DNA from: Burhinus oedicnemus
Taxonomy: Eukaryota > Chordata > Aves > Charadriiformes > Burhinidae
DNA: 64,000 bases
Assembly: GCA_008921705.1 (NCBI GenBank)
Contig: VFFE01007103.1
Span: forward strand, 652,726 to 716,725
Reading direction: 5' to 3'
A model generated the notes under the pieces. That model made no database searches. It saw nothing but the letters and a program-made list of their open reading frames with translations, and was not told the DNA's origin. The position numbers were made by a program, and so were the translations under genes. Within the stretch, counting starts at the first letter, position 1. Every line of letters begins with the position of its first letter. Positions 12,401-27,000 of the stretch are shown here, one piece after another.

Positions 12401-15400
12401 AGTTTTAAATAGTTAAATAGTTTTTCATATCATGATCCACCAATCAGGATAGTATTGCACAAAGGATGTTGAAACAATTTCACATTCATGAAGATTTATT
12501 AGTAGTGTCTGTAGCTGATGGCATCCATTGATTCTAATGGTGAAAGTTGCTTTTGGGGAAGAATAAAAAAGAAGAGGGAGAGAGAGAGGGAGAGGAAAGA
12601 GAAAACTCTCCCTGGTGACCAGCTGGGAAGTAAAGCAGCGAGGGTTCCCAAATATCCTCTGTAGTACAGTGGTTGGTTCCCCAGTAGTGCTTTTCCCACG
12701 GTAACTATATTGTCTTCATAACAACCTGGTCAAACCCCTTACTGGTTGTCCCTGCTTTTGGTGCCTTCAGTGGTGATTGGAGCATCTGTTCATCAAGGCA
12801 GGGGCTGCATGCCCATTTGCTTATTAAACTCTGTACATGCACATTTTTGGGTTCCCTAATATAAAAAAAGAGCTACAATGAAAAGGGTAGAAAAATTGGG
12901 GAAGAAGGGGGTGTTTCTTATGCTGGTAGCAGTCATTTCGCATGAGAGCCCACCATAACAACGCTATCAGAGTGTGCAGGTGCAAGGCTGTGAGGATAAC
13001 ATCAAGGAAAGAGGAAAGCAGTGATAGGTCCTAATTTGGAAGATGGAGGATCCTAAAAGTCAAAGAATTTAAGGGTTCCATTAGATTTATCATTCAAACT
13101 CTTTTATGAAACCAAAGAAATAAGCACATTCTAGTAAAACTTAAAAAAACCTGGTTTCACTAATAAGAATTCTAAATAAACCTGTAATAATTTTTAACGT
13201 AAAAGGCAGCTTGTAACAACATGTTGTGGAATGTTCTTTCACCTCCAAATATCTGTGAATAGCTGTAGCTATACATTTCTATTTCATTATGTAACAAGCT
13301 TAAAATAACCCTGATTTCAGTCTCTTATTTTTCCATTATTTCAGATTCAGGAAAAATGATCCACATTACTTTTTAAATAGTTTCATTAATTTAATAAACC
13401 TCTCCGTGTTGTATTTTTATCAGAATGAAAAGGAACTTAACCAGATTTAGGTTAGTGCTCTATCTGAATGGAATCAAGGCCTGCCTGAATTTCTTCACTG
13501 AAAGGGTTGTCAAGCATTGGAACAGGCTGCCCAGGGAAGTGGTTCCCATCCCTGGAGGTATTTAAAAGACATGTAGATGTAGTGCTGAGGGACATGGTTT
13601 AGTGGTAATTTGGCAGTGCTAGGTTAATAGTTGCACTTGATGATCTTAAAGGTCTCTTCCAACCAAAATGGTTCTATGATTCTATGAATTCTCATTCTGA
13701 ATTAAACACTGCTATTATTCGGAGCTAGAGATCTTGGTGGATTTTTTGTTTGTTTGTTTGGTTTTTTTAAAGTAACTCTTTAATTTAAAACCTGTTTTAA
13801 ACCACATATTTCTGAATAAGAGTGCCCACTGAGTGCTTCAGTTTCACTTATGTCATTTGATTTTTCAGCTGAATTAATTTTCTTTAATTTCCCCCAAAAG
13901 GTTAAGACATTTGTTTGACTTACAATCTTCTCAGTGTAGGCGTAAGCAGGTACTGCTATCTGGGAATTTGTATTGTAATCCAGACAATTCTTGTGTTTTC
14001 CGTAGTAATTCTTAGTGGTCAATTTGTTCTAGGTTTTATTTTCCAGTATATATATTTTTTTTTAATATTATCTGTATGTTTCCATTTAAAAATTTCATTT
14101 AGAAGTAATTTATCCAAAGTATTGAATTTATGATCCTAAATTATTGTTTTAGGAATAAAAAACTTTGCAAAAACAGAAATGAAACTTGCAAACAACACCT
14201 GTTCTCAATTTTTATTAAATATTTGTGTTCTGCTTTTGTCTAACAGGTTTGCTGTAAGGTTTCGATTGCTTTATGAATGCTGAACACCTTAATACTACAC
14301 AGGATAGTAGCTAAGGTGTCAATCTGATTTGCGTCAATGTAAAGGCACCTCTGTGGTACAGCACTTTTGTTACTCAAATTTTTGATCTAGAGTGCTTGCA
14401 GTCTTTTTGCCAATTGATTGTTAATGGTATATTTGGAACAGTTTACAGGGTAAATGACAGTACCTTTGGCAGTAAACGTCACTGTAGTTTTCAGATTCTT
14501 TTTGCTAATCTGATTCTGTGTATCAGATTGTTGGTCACCTCATATGGTAGTTATTGTTCTATGGTTTTTGATCACATGGTAGTTATTGTTTTGAGGTTTT
14601 TCACAATTCTTTTTATTATTTCTAGAGATTTCATTACTGAAGAATCCCAAAATACTTTTAAAGTTTGTGAGTAGTTTTGTCTGGGTTCTGGCCAGTTTGA
14701 GAGAACACTGTTAGTTTTCAGGTGAAGACTGAGGTTAAATGGAACAACTCTTTTTCAAAACTTCAGCATTTCAGGATTTTTTCTTGCTTTGTTTTACTCT
14801 GCTTTTAATAAACTTTTAGGTCAATCGGGTAGATTCTCTGCACTGAAATACTGCAAAAATGCTACTGCTGAGAAGCAGCTATTGTGTTGTTTAACTTTTT
14901 GTTGGCTTTCTTTAATTAAAAATATTTTTATTGTAACTTGTGAAATGCATGCATATTTGGGAACTGAAAATGTAAGCACTGACAATACATCCTTAGTTTT
15001 TAGAACCTCCTAACCAAGCTGAAGTTTTTCTTAATCTGTCCGTTAGTATATCCATCAAATATTTTCCTTCTCTAAGCACCTTATTTCAATCTTCTGGAAA
15101 ATATTCTTTTTTGATTTGCATTAAAGAAGTTAAAATAAAGTTTTTTTTGCTATTTTGTTGTATTTTGAAGCTGCATACAAGGCAGAAGTGTGCTATTTTT
15201 CCCATAGTATTTTTAAATTTTTTAAGCAAACACAAAAATGTAATGACAATATTGAAATCAAAGTAAGGTGATTCTGATAGAATTAATGGATTCTGATAGA
15301 ATTAATGATATTTGTTTTAGAGTTAAATTTTGCCAGACCACGGACTAAGTATTTTAATAACTTTTTGCAAGATGATTCTTTTTCTGTTTTTGCAGGTTCA

Positions 15401-18400
15401 ACAGTTATTCAGGGTTTGGGGCAACTTCTTGTTTGCTGCTGTTTTTTATATCATTCCCATCATCTTCACATCCTATTAATGTTAAAGTCAGTCCTTACTT
15501 CTTGCTCATTTCTTTTCTTACCTTTTAAAAATTTCCTTCTACTTAAGGAATACCAATGTTGATCTGGTGTATAAAATGAAGACTCTCTTGAAAACCCATT
15601 TCTGTGGGCACTGAAAAGGAAACTAATCTATCTGTGTACTGGAGAAGCAGTGATGACTCAGTTGCTTACCCTGAGGAATCATCAGTTGTTGGAAAAGTGG
15701 GATGCTGAGAATTTTGTCATTACGAGCACTCATGAACCAGAACAACAGTGTAGATGGGAGCATGCTGAAGCTACATATTTTGGGAATTTAAATAGCAAAA
15801 ATTTTGCAAGGTCCTGCAGAAATTTTGCACCACAGACAAATAGAAATAAATAAAATAAAAAATGAGCTAAATAAATTTTAGTTATGGAATAATTTAATAG
15901 AATGACCTAAATAAATAAACTAAAGAATGAGTTATTTTTGAAATAACTGTCCTCATATGCATGTTGGCCTTCCACGAGCATAAAAGGAGAAGTAATTATT
16001 TACAGATGCAAATCCCATCTTATATGCATCAATAATTTTTTGCCTTATAAACATCAAACTTTTTCATTATGTATGTAACTATTCGCATACTAAAATATAG
16101 GAAGTGGAAGCATTTTGTGTATTTCTATTGAAAAGTCTGTAAATACAGGGAAAATTATTCTGGATGTCAACCAGATGCTCAGATGGTTAAAGCACCTCTG
16201 CTATGAGGACAGGCTGAGAGAGTTGGGGTTGTTCAGCCTGGAGAAGAGAAGACTCCAGGGAGACCTTACAGCAGCCTTCCAGTACCTAAAGGGAGCCTAC
16301 AAGAAAGCTGGAGAGGGACATTTTACAAGGGCATGTAGTGATAGGACGAGGGCTAATGGCTTCAAACTGGAAGAGGGCAGATTTAGATTAGGTCACAGGA
16401 AGAAATTTTTCACTTTGAGGGTGGTGAGGCACTGGAACAGGTTGCCCAGGGAAACTGTGGAGGCCCATCCTAAGTGTTCAAGGCCAGGTTGGATGAGGCT
16501 TCGAGCAACCTGGTCTCGTGGGAGGTGTCCCTGCCCATGGCAGGGGGGTTGGAATTAGATGATCTTTAAGGTCCCTTCCAACCTAAACCATTCTATGATT
16601 CTATTCAAGGCAGTGTAAGTAGGATGGTGGCTTGGTAACTCATCACCAGCATTACAAATAATAATAGCGTGGCTGCAGAACTACAATATTGTAAATATGC
16701 TGCAAAATGATGTCAGAAATTGGAACTGTAGGTTTGGTTTCATTATGCTATCTTCAGTTGTCACAGTACATGTGGTTAATTAGGGAGAAAACAAAGTAAG
16801 GATTGGAGAGCAAAGATACTTGCCTTCCTGTTTCTGAGGAACTTGGTAGGGTAACTATTTTTCCTAACTGATTGCTTTTACATGTTCTGAATACTTCTTA
16901 TCTCTTTTTAATATAGATCTCCAGCACAATCCAATGGATCTTCTCCAAAACCTCTTAGACAACGTGTTCAGAAATCCATGGATGAAAAAAAAAATAAGGT
17001 ATTGTGTAGGAATTGCTCTACGACTATAGATGCACTAAAATAATAATGCTAAAATGAAAATAACAGTGTTATATTTCAGCCAAGTATTTGAGAATTTTAT
17101 CCCATAGCTAAAGAAATGTAATTGTGATTAACTTGTAATTGCCCATCTTGAACAGTGTTGTAATATTGGAAATGGAAACATCTAAAACTCCAGAAGAGAA
17201 AGGCGTTAAACGTAAAAGTACTTCTTAATGAAGATCTCTTAATGGAGATATGCTGAGTTAATCTATATTTCTTCATTTAACCATCTGTGTATTTCAGGAG
17301 TATAGAAATAAAAGTGAAGCTATGTGAAAACAGAGATAAAACTGAACACAGGCACCTGATTTTCAGTTCTCATAATATAGGCATTCCAAAATTGTAATAA
17401 CTTTTTCATTGCATTTTGGGGGGATGTGTTTTATTTTAACATTGAGGACTTTTCCTAACATTGCTTTGTGAACAATAAAATAAAGATGTTAATGTTTGCT
17501 ATTTTGTAGATGAAATGGAACATTACAAGAGTATGTTGGTATTTCTGAGAATTGCAGTCTTCCAGTGTACTGCATTTTACATAGTCTTTTTTCCCCAAAA
17601 TTGTCAAACTTGAATGTTGGTACTATGGAAAGAGACAGAGCTTGTATCTTCCACAGCATTTCAACAGGGAGCTAAATAAAAGTAGTGACTTAATATTTTT
17701 TTACAAACTTAGTCCTGACAACAGGTAAAAACACAAATGTAATTAGTATATAAGGAAGAAAACAGAGGTGTTTTAAGCCATTGGAATTAGTTCTAGAACA
17801 GCACAATGGAAAATATCTTTCTGCCACTGGACACGAGGGGAATTCTAACATACTGCATGTTTGAGAAGTAGAAAGTCATTAAAAGGAAGTAAAATGAAAA
17901 GCATTGTCAGTATTTCCAATATGTGTTTTAAATACACTCCAACTTCATTCTGAGTGCTTTTTTTGGAATGGGGGTGAGGTGGATGATGGGCATTTTGGGT
18001 ACATGCGCTAGTTATGGTGAAGTTTAGCTTAAAACTCATAGGCGAATTATGAAAGATTGAAGCTGATAATGGAACTACATTATATTAATTTTATAATAAC
18101 CATCATATTTAAATTGCAGCTTTACTCATCAAATAGCAAAAATGTGATATGTTGTTTGCATAATACATTGAAATAGATAGTTTTCTCATCTAAATGAAGC
18201 TTTTGTAATTGGATTCATGAACAGCTGTGTTCAATATCGAAGTACAAAAATTGTTATCTAAAAGTATTACCTGTTATGTTTGAGACCTTTACTGGAAACT
18301 TACAAGGTTTTTGACAGAGACTATCAAAAATATGAGTCTTGAGAGTGATTCATATTATGAAACTATTTTAACTGTTTTTGGAAATACTTTTTTGCTAATC

Positions 18401-21038
18401 AAAAATACCCGTTTAGTTACCATAATTTCTGTGCAAACAGTAGTTCTTTCAGAGGTCTCTGAATAATTGAATGACTTCTACTTTAGGAACAGGAATTGCA
18501 TGCAGACATTCATCATGACATTCTCCTGTGCTGCTTTTGTAATGCCTGACTCTGAGGGCTCTGTGACTCCTATGATCCTTGTCCTAGTCTTGCTTCACCG
18601 TGACTGACAAAACAGAATGTACGGCAGCAAAAAGAATGAAACATCTAATGTTTTTAGCCAATAACTTTTGGGATCTTTCAGTCAACTTCTAGAACTGGTT
18701 TTGATGCCCAACAGGTACCTAATATAATTGAAGATGACTATATTGAAGTGTAAATGACCCTTTGTCTTATGAAAACCAAAATTCAGAGAGAACAAGCAAC
18801 AGGTCTAAAGTCTGTGGTTCACGCTTCTAAACTTTCTTTGGCATCTTAGGAGACTGTAAGGCTTATGGTGTTATCTCTTGTAGATTAAATCTGTGATGGT
18901 GGACTCTCTTCCCCTACTTTAGCAATGTGGATGGTAACGTGATTAACATGTTAAACTGAATGGCTGCTTGGGACTATACAACTCATATCTTAGAGCAACA
19001 TTGAGGCTGCTAAACTGCTTCTCATAATCACAATCAGTCTTCTTTATGGCTTTCTTCCAGTGTATCCTATTGTACCAGAGAGACAAAGTACAGCATGGAA
19101 CTGAGGCCAAATACCTCAAGATGTTTTTCCATTTTTAAAAAGTGAATATAAAAATCATGCTGTTCAGAGTGTAAATGTTCCTCAGTTGTGTATCAGCATA
19201 GAGTTCTCTTACTCAAGATAAGATGTCTGAGTGTTTCATGTTGTTTGCAACTCTCTTTTCTGTGTATCAGCCAAACATTGCCATCTAAACTACATTATAT
19301 TCCTGTGAAGTCTGGAATTATTCTTCTGATGTTCCTATGTTCACTTTAGTCTTGCTTCTCCTTCTAGTAAACTAAAATTGCTGTTGCCAAACAACTAATG
19401 ACTTTTCTAACTATAGCTCAGATAGTTGTCTGTCATTCATCTTTGATTTCCATCCTCTAACATAAAATCCTGCTTTCTTTCTTGAAATGTTCATCTTTCC
19501 TTTTTTTCTTTTTCTGGTTTTCTTTCTACCTTTCTAACAATTTCTACAGCGTTTCTTTTGCATGTTTCTACTCCCTCCTTTTCTTCCTTTTTCTATGAAG
19601 AGTTTATAGGGCCCTGTCTTTCTTTTCTCTTTCTGTACCTTCTTTGTGGATGAATACATCTACAAACAGAAGTTCAGCTATCATCTTTATATGAACAGTT
19701 CACAGATCTACATCCGACCTAAGTGTACCTTCTGTCAAAACTGACATCTTTTGTTACTTATATACCATCCTCTGAATACCCAGCTGTTGATCTTGAGGTG
19801 GTATGTCTATATTTCCTGGTATATTTAACACGGAGGACAGTACCTGTTAACTTTTTTCACACCTCTGGAATATATTCTTCTCTATCCATATGTCCACTCA
19901 ACTATGATTTATTAAATTATCATTTTGCTTTTGATGTGTTGCTGTGTTTTTTCTTGGACTTGATAGTTGCAGCTTTGGCCTATCTTTCTTCACTGAGATT
20001 GCTGTACAAAAAGTTGTTATCAAAATGATTAGACGCTAGATGCCATTCTTCCGTTTGCATCTCAATCTTTACTTTAAGTTGTAGTACATATAATCTACTT
20101 GTTTTAACCTATCCCAACCCCTTAATTATTTCTGATTTGCTGCTTTGAGATATCTATCCTTGCTTACATTCACCATGCAATACCCATCTTCATTGTTCGT
20201 TTGTTAATTTTCAGACTAGCTCTTTCAGCTGTCCATTTCATAGTGTTTCTTACAGCTGAAGAGATTTCCTATAGGTATCTGCAGAACTCATTATCCTCCT
20301 TTAAAACCCTTTTCAGTACCTTTAAATCAACCTCTCCCCAAAACTTAGCAGTGTTTTGTATTGAGATGAATGCCTGTTACACAGACTAATTTCAGTTCCT
20401 TTCTCTGTGAATCCATATATTTATTTTCTTGGATTGTAATATCTCTTTGTAGAAATAAATTTTGTTCTGTCTTTACTGTGCAGCACATAGCACAATGAAT
20501 TCCTTGTCCATGACCATAGATCTCACATCCTGTAGTCATATTTATCACCACTTTACACTGAATATGTCTTCATTATTATTTCATACAGCCATCTTAAAAA
20601 GTGTACAAGTTGCTTGTAAAATTAACAGTTGTAAATTTTGTTATGCATAATGCACTCATTTTAGCAATCAACTCAGAAGAGATACTGTACATTTGTTTTT
20701 TGAATCGGACAATAGCAACGTGATGTTTCTTAATGTCAATGATTCTTCTGAGAAGTTTCTTATGCAGTACATATGATGCTAGCGATAGTTCCATAAAATT
20801 GTCCTAAGGACCTCTTTACCATGCTGCATCTGATAGGTGGTTAAATGGTTAGTCTATAGTACAAATTCATGATTCCTCATTTGAACTTGTCCCATAAAAG
20901 TCTCCTTTTCCATGATGTTTGACAGGGGAAGAAAAACAGAGTGGTGTTAGTTTGGTTGTATGCTGAGTCCCCTCAAGATGTATGTGTTGAATAAAGAAAT
21001 TTAGGAATATCTGGAAAGTGAAAGGGGAAACACGTCTC

Positions 21039-21069
<31 letters not shown>

Positions 21070-24000
21070 TTAACCGATCTCTCAAATTCTGCAGAATTGT
21101 TTGGAAGAGTGCAGACTGATAATATTTAGAGCTAGGGCACAACATCATGCATATGTGTTTAGTATTTAAAAATATGGAGAGTGGATAAAGTAGACGGGTA
21201 GCTATGAACTGGAATTGGTGTTTAAAAATAAAGTAAACCTGTGGGTATTTCCACTATGCCAAAACAAATTCCTGGCAACAGTGAAATACAAAGAAATAGG
21301 TTTATCTTTCAATCCTCATTAAATACTGGAAGAGATGCAGAAAGATCACCTAATTATAACAGCATTTGTTAGGAGCCAAAGCTGTTGCTCTTCTGCCCTG
21401 GGAAGAAAGAAGTCTCAGGAACTAGCGTGTTAGATTTTTTCATTCCCTCCAGCAGAAGCAGGTAAGAGTAATAACAAGAAACTCAATCTTCCTTTGAGAG
21501 ACAATTTAGAGTTTCAAGTATGTTATCTGTTGTTTAAGTGAAGTGTCTTCTGGTGAATGGTATTTTGTGGAAGGAGTCTTTAATTCAGAAAGGTCTATAG
21601 AACATCTGTTATGTCTCCTGTTGTCAGTTGACCTTATCACTCCTTTCTGCTCTACAAAAAAATGTAGAAAGTTTAATTGGACAGGAGAGAAGTATTTTTA
21701 TCTAAAAAGGGTTCATTCAACCTTATGTCTGCTTCTTTGAATCATGCTTCCATTTATCTGAAATGCATAGATACCCTATTGTTTGACTGTTTATTTTGTT
21801 GATTTCAATGGGGTTGAGCAAGTCCTACTTACTGGTGAGAGAAAGGAATGGAAGGACTGTTACTATCACCTGCTTGTTTAGGTTAAAGAGCAACTTAAGA
21901 CAACAAAAATGCTGCATAACAAGATTTTCATCTTTCTCATGCACCAAAAAAGATTAGACTTTCAAGTTGTACGTAAAATACTGTTCCTGAACTAATGGGA
22001 TTGGGTGAAACTGCAAAATTTAGGCATTAAGAAGGAAGGAACAAAAGCTATTAGGCTGTGAGCATGCAATACATGAGAGAGTAACAGATCTTTTTTTGTA
22101 AACTTAGGATTGTTTTGGCCTTTTGATACATTGTTTTAGAAATCCTGCTGCATTGTTAACACATTTACCCCAAAACAGCTGCAAGGACTTTCAGTAGTTT
22201 GGCGTATTTTTTTCTTAATGTAACTGGAGACAGCCTTTCCTATATGAGGCACTATTTCCCTCCAATTGGGAATATAACTGTAGTTTTAGTTTTAAAAAGA
22301 ATTTGTGGCTTAACAACTCTAACAAATCTTGGCACGCTTGAAGTTCATTGTAATGTTACTGTGTATAGATATCCTTCCAAGGAAAAAGCTCCACAAAGGA
22401 AAAAAAAAAAAAAACCAAAAAAAAAAACCAAAAAACAAAAAACCCGTCTGCCTTTCTCATGTGACTTGTTCATGCCTGTACATAATGACTTAATATCTAG
22501 CTTCACGCACTGCTGTTATTTCTCATTGCTTAGTTCTCTAAATGCTGTTACTTGAGAGAATTGTTTTGCCTATTTGTGATTCCAGTACAAATAAACTATG
22601 ACTTGGAAAACTATCAACAGGAAGTTATCAAGAGTTTTCTGTATGCCCACTATAATTGTGAGCAGAAAATTCATAGTAATAGAGGAAAAAATACGTTCCT
22701 CAGCTAGTAGTCTTTTCTACTGTAGCAAGAATTATTTATTTCAAAGTGGAATATAATTATGGAAAGCACTAAGCTGGCTAGTAGTTTCAGTGTCTATGGA
22801 GTGTGCTAAAAATGAGTATTGGGAGGAGGAGGAGGGGAGAAAAAGGTTATGTTCAGCATAAAATCTGAAGAAAGATTTTATTATTAGTGTCAGTTGATAA
22901 GTCACACTTGTGTAGAAAATACCATTTTTCTTTCTACAAGACCCCTAAACTACTTTCCTAGGATCCATAGCTGTGAGTTTTGAGTACTTTCAAAACCCAA
23001 TAATGAGGTGATTTGAGGCTAAATGTTCTCAGAACAGTAGTAGGTTAATTTGGGATAGCAAAAGGCTGGTACAATGTCATGCTAAAAAAAAAAAATTGAT
23101 AGTTTCAGTACAATAAAAGCTTGGTATTACCTGAGCTATTCAGGACATTTTTCATGTTTGAATAACATGATGCCTTGGTTTGGCAAGGATACTTACCATT
23201 TATTGTTTTGTTACTCTTCCCTTTGCACTCCCTTCCCTTTTTCAACTTTCTCTTTCAACTTACCTTTAGTATTATTTTTTTTTCTAAAAGGACGAGGGTA
23301 AGGGTGGAGAAAAGACATTTTCTTTTTTTATCTCTTTTCCTCTTCCAAATAGTACTCTAATCGTTTGGCTAGAAAATAAAAACATGTGTTTGCTGTTACT
23401 GATGTAGGTTTTCAAATTCTATTATTTCATTCCAGTGTATAAAAACCAAATCTCAACATTCTTAGTGACTAAATATTGGCAGTACTGTCTCTATGCAGAT
23501 GCTGGAAGGAGGTCTGGAATAGATTATCTAGTAACTTTTAGAAATAAATAGAGCATGCACCATTAATATTTCATATAAAAGTGAATGTTTTATATTGGCA
23601 TCTCTAACAACTGAAAAACTTTTCTAGATATAGAAGTCAAGGTGTGAGAATGTCCTGCTTTATCTATTTGTCAGGACTACTTAATTGACCTATACATGTG
23701 CTGAAACACTGTCTTAAATTCTGTCATACTTTCTTCCAGCTGAACAGCAATAACAGTGAACCCCTTTTTCTGAAATGCAGCAGAATTTCTTTCTTTGAGG
23801 GATAACAGCAACGTCCCACTTACTTCTGAAGAGGAGAGGGGATAGTAAGTCTGAGTTGATTGCATGCCATTTGAGTGCAACTACTTGATTAGCAAATCGA
23901 GCTCCCAACATCTTTTTACTCTTCCAGAGTTGTGGGTCATGGATGGTGCCCTCAAAGCAGTGGATTTCAGGGAATTTAATGTAAAAGAACTCTAATTTCT

Positions 24001-27000
24001 AAGAGCTATTTCAAGCTGTTGACAGGCTTCATTATGTGTGCTTCAGTCAAGTTAACTTGCTTTTTTTCCTCTAAAAACATTCCAGTGAAGCTCTACTTTT
24101 TAATTCAGCACTAGATTTGTGCTCTTTTGTTCTGCCTTCAGGCTATTAAAATTTACTTATTGCTACCCCTCTCTGTGTAATGCAGTTGTTTTTATTAGTG
24201 AATATACAGTCCTAGACTAGTTGGGAAGTTTGACTGCTTCAACAAATTCAGTCTGGCACTCAATTTGTATATACCCTCTAGATTAGTACTAGCATCAGCT
24301 GAAACAGTTGTATTTGGTAGAGCTTTGTATATGGTTTGCAGATGACTAAATGGTATGTGATGCAATACACAGTGAAGTTTTGAGGCATATTTCAAGCTTC
24401 TGTGAAGTTCAATCAGACAGATAGGTTTGTGCTGCAAGTTTTTCAATATTTGAGACTGACTTCTGTCCTTTGACTCCACATATTCTAATGCCTGCAAACT
24501 GAATTAGTGAAGTGTTGGATGGGGGTGGTAACAATAAACCCTGATGTCCCAAAAAATAACTGGATTTATTGTTGGTTATAGAATGGTAACTATCAGGCTT
24601 TCTTGCTCAAGTTTGACTTTCTTGCTCAAGTTTGATGTTCTTTGTGCTGTGTTTATTACAGCTTCATCAACACAAGTTGTAGCTTATTTGCCTCTTGCAA
24701 TACAAATATGTGATAGAACTCTGCAAGTTGTTGTGTAATTTTTTTGATGTGTGTCATTTGCTGAAAAGTAATTAAGAATAGAGGGAATTTCAAAGGATTA
24801 AGAAGTGGTGTTTAAGAAACAGCAAATAAAGGAAAATATTTTTCATTAATATTACAGTAACCTTAAGCTTAAAGAAAATGTAAGCCTCTTATATTCTGAA
24901 TATTGTAATTGTACAATAGGATGTTGATTAAGTGTAAACTAGATTAGAGTTGCATTTTTAATTATTTCAAATTCTTATGCTTATTCTGGGTATAGGTTTC
25001 TATGCTTCAAAGCACTTTCTGGAAATAGTGTAAAGTTAATGTCATACCCTTAACGACTCTGTGAGCTAAGGCATAAACTTAAGCACACAAAACCTTGTAA
25101 ATATGTCTGTATGCAGTCTTACGGTAAATGTTTTAAGTTCAGAGTAGATAAACACTTAAAGATTAGAATTGTTGAGAGTCAGGCTGGCTAGTTCTACGTG
25201 TTAAATCTGCCTTTCTTTCTCAGGCTGTTATCTGGCACAGAGAAATTGCACTTTGGGAGTGACAGACAACTGCGAAAATTGGGTCTTTTTAACCCTTGAA
25301 GGGAATACTGAGTTTAAAGTAAAACTGTATATGTACATGCATATTAAGTCAGAAAAAACTACATTTCTGTAAATAGGATATTTTTTTCCAAAAAGACTCG
25401 TTGTGTTCACCTGGCCAACTTGCAGTATCATGAAGAGATACTTAGGTTGCATCTCAATGATAAAAAGCTAGATTCTGCTAGCTTATATGCATGAAAACAG
25501 TATCTGATGAAAGCGGCATAAATTGTGACAAAATTTGGTGGATGAAGGCCCGTGTGAAAGGAGGCTTCTGGGAATGTATTCTTTTCTTTCTTTCTGTCTA
25601 AATCTGAGATTTTGAGTTGGAAGAAAAATATATCTATAAGGGTCAAACCTGAACTGTGAGACTTAAACATACTTGTGTTAAGAAGAAAAGTAAACTTGTA
25701 TAATGCAATCTGCTTAATCAGAAAGGTGGCTGTAAACCTCTTATTTGAAAAATCATTCCTGTTATCTTTATATATAGCAACACTTCTTTTGTGACAATGT
25801 TTCTTGCTTTGTCTTTTTCCTGATATTTGTACTGTAGCACCTATTCAGCTCAAATTTATTTGAATTCACCTGTGCTGTTGTAATAAATTATTAGCTAAAA
25901 ATCCTAATATATTGTAATTATCTGCTCTGTGCTATACCTTTCAACATATTTTGTATAATCCAGTAGACTTTCAAATGGAAGTGAGGGCAGAATTTGTCTT
26001 GCAGAGTCTATAGCATTTGTGATAAATTGGCCAGAAAGTACAAAACTTGACCCTGAAATTCTAAGCTGATGTGAATCTGTAACTTAGGTGTAAACTGAGG
26101 AAGCTTAAACTGTGACTGCTGATTCCATTAAATATGGATATATTGAATGTATTGAAAAATTCTATTTAATTTTTTGTAGTTGGGCCAAATATTTGGATTT
26201 ACCTGTGCTATGAGACTAGGTTCCCTGCTTCCATGATTAGGAGGTGGAGATGAGCGTTCAGAACCAGATACAATAGTGTTCTTCAGTACTGTAGTTTTCT
26301 GGCAACTTATGTCATATGGGTATGTGTTCACAAATGTGGAGTAGGACATCAGCATTCAACAAGGAAATAGCTTTATTTCGTGAGTAAATGAGAAATTTGA
26401 AATCTGCCAAAGAAAGATCTGAAATATACTTTGTATTCCAGTTTTAGGTATAAGTATACTGAAGCTTAGTTTATATTCTCTATCATTCCTTTTCAGTGTT
26501 GCTATTATGCTTTCCTCTCTAAATAAATTGCTTAAATGGTGAGACTCATCCCATACTTGGGACTTATGAACTCTTCTTAAAGATGACCTGTAGAAGTATA
26601 ATAATTGACTGCAGTAGCTATGCCAGCTACTCAAAATGGTAGAGTCTGCAGTCTATCAAAAGAGGGGGGTAACTTTGACAGAAAATCTTAGATTGAAGCT
26701 TTAAAAGTTGAGGTGTAACTTTCTGAAAGAGATGGAAAAAAATTTTAAAATTATTTTAGGAATTTAATAGGATAACTTATTAGTATTCTTGAAAGCCTTT
26801 ACACTTTGTAAATGAATGCTTCATAAATATCTTTTATGTGAGCATGCTCATTTTTCTGGTATTTTATGTGATCAAAAAACTTTCAAGACAGAAGACGGGG
26901 GAAACTTATTATTTTAGTAGTCTTGCAGGTGTTGTCTTCTACTTTTGTAAATAATTAAAGCTAATACCAGATTGCTATTTGTAGATGAAGCAATCTTCAA

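Noticed and set aside
14543..14592. Repeated ATGGTAGTTATTGTT units as a possible CRISPR-like or satellite array
   Set aside because: Only two imperfect copies, no regular spacers, and a vertebrate context; a local duplication.
22397..22443. Lys-rich coding stretch (frame 22199-22555)
   Set aside because: It is an A-rich low-complexity tract in an intron, not a coding sequence.
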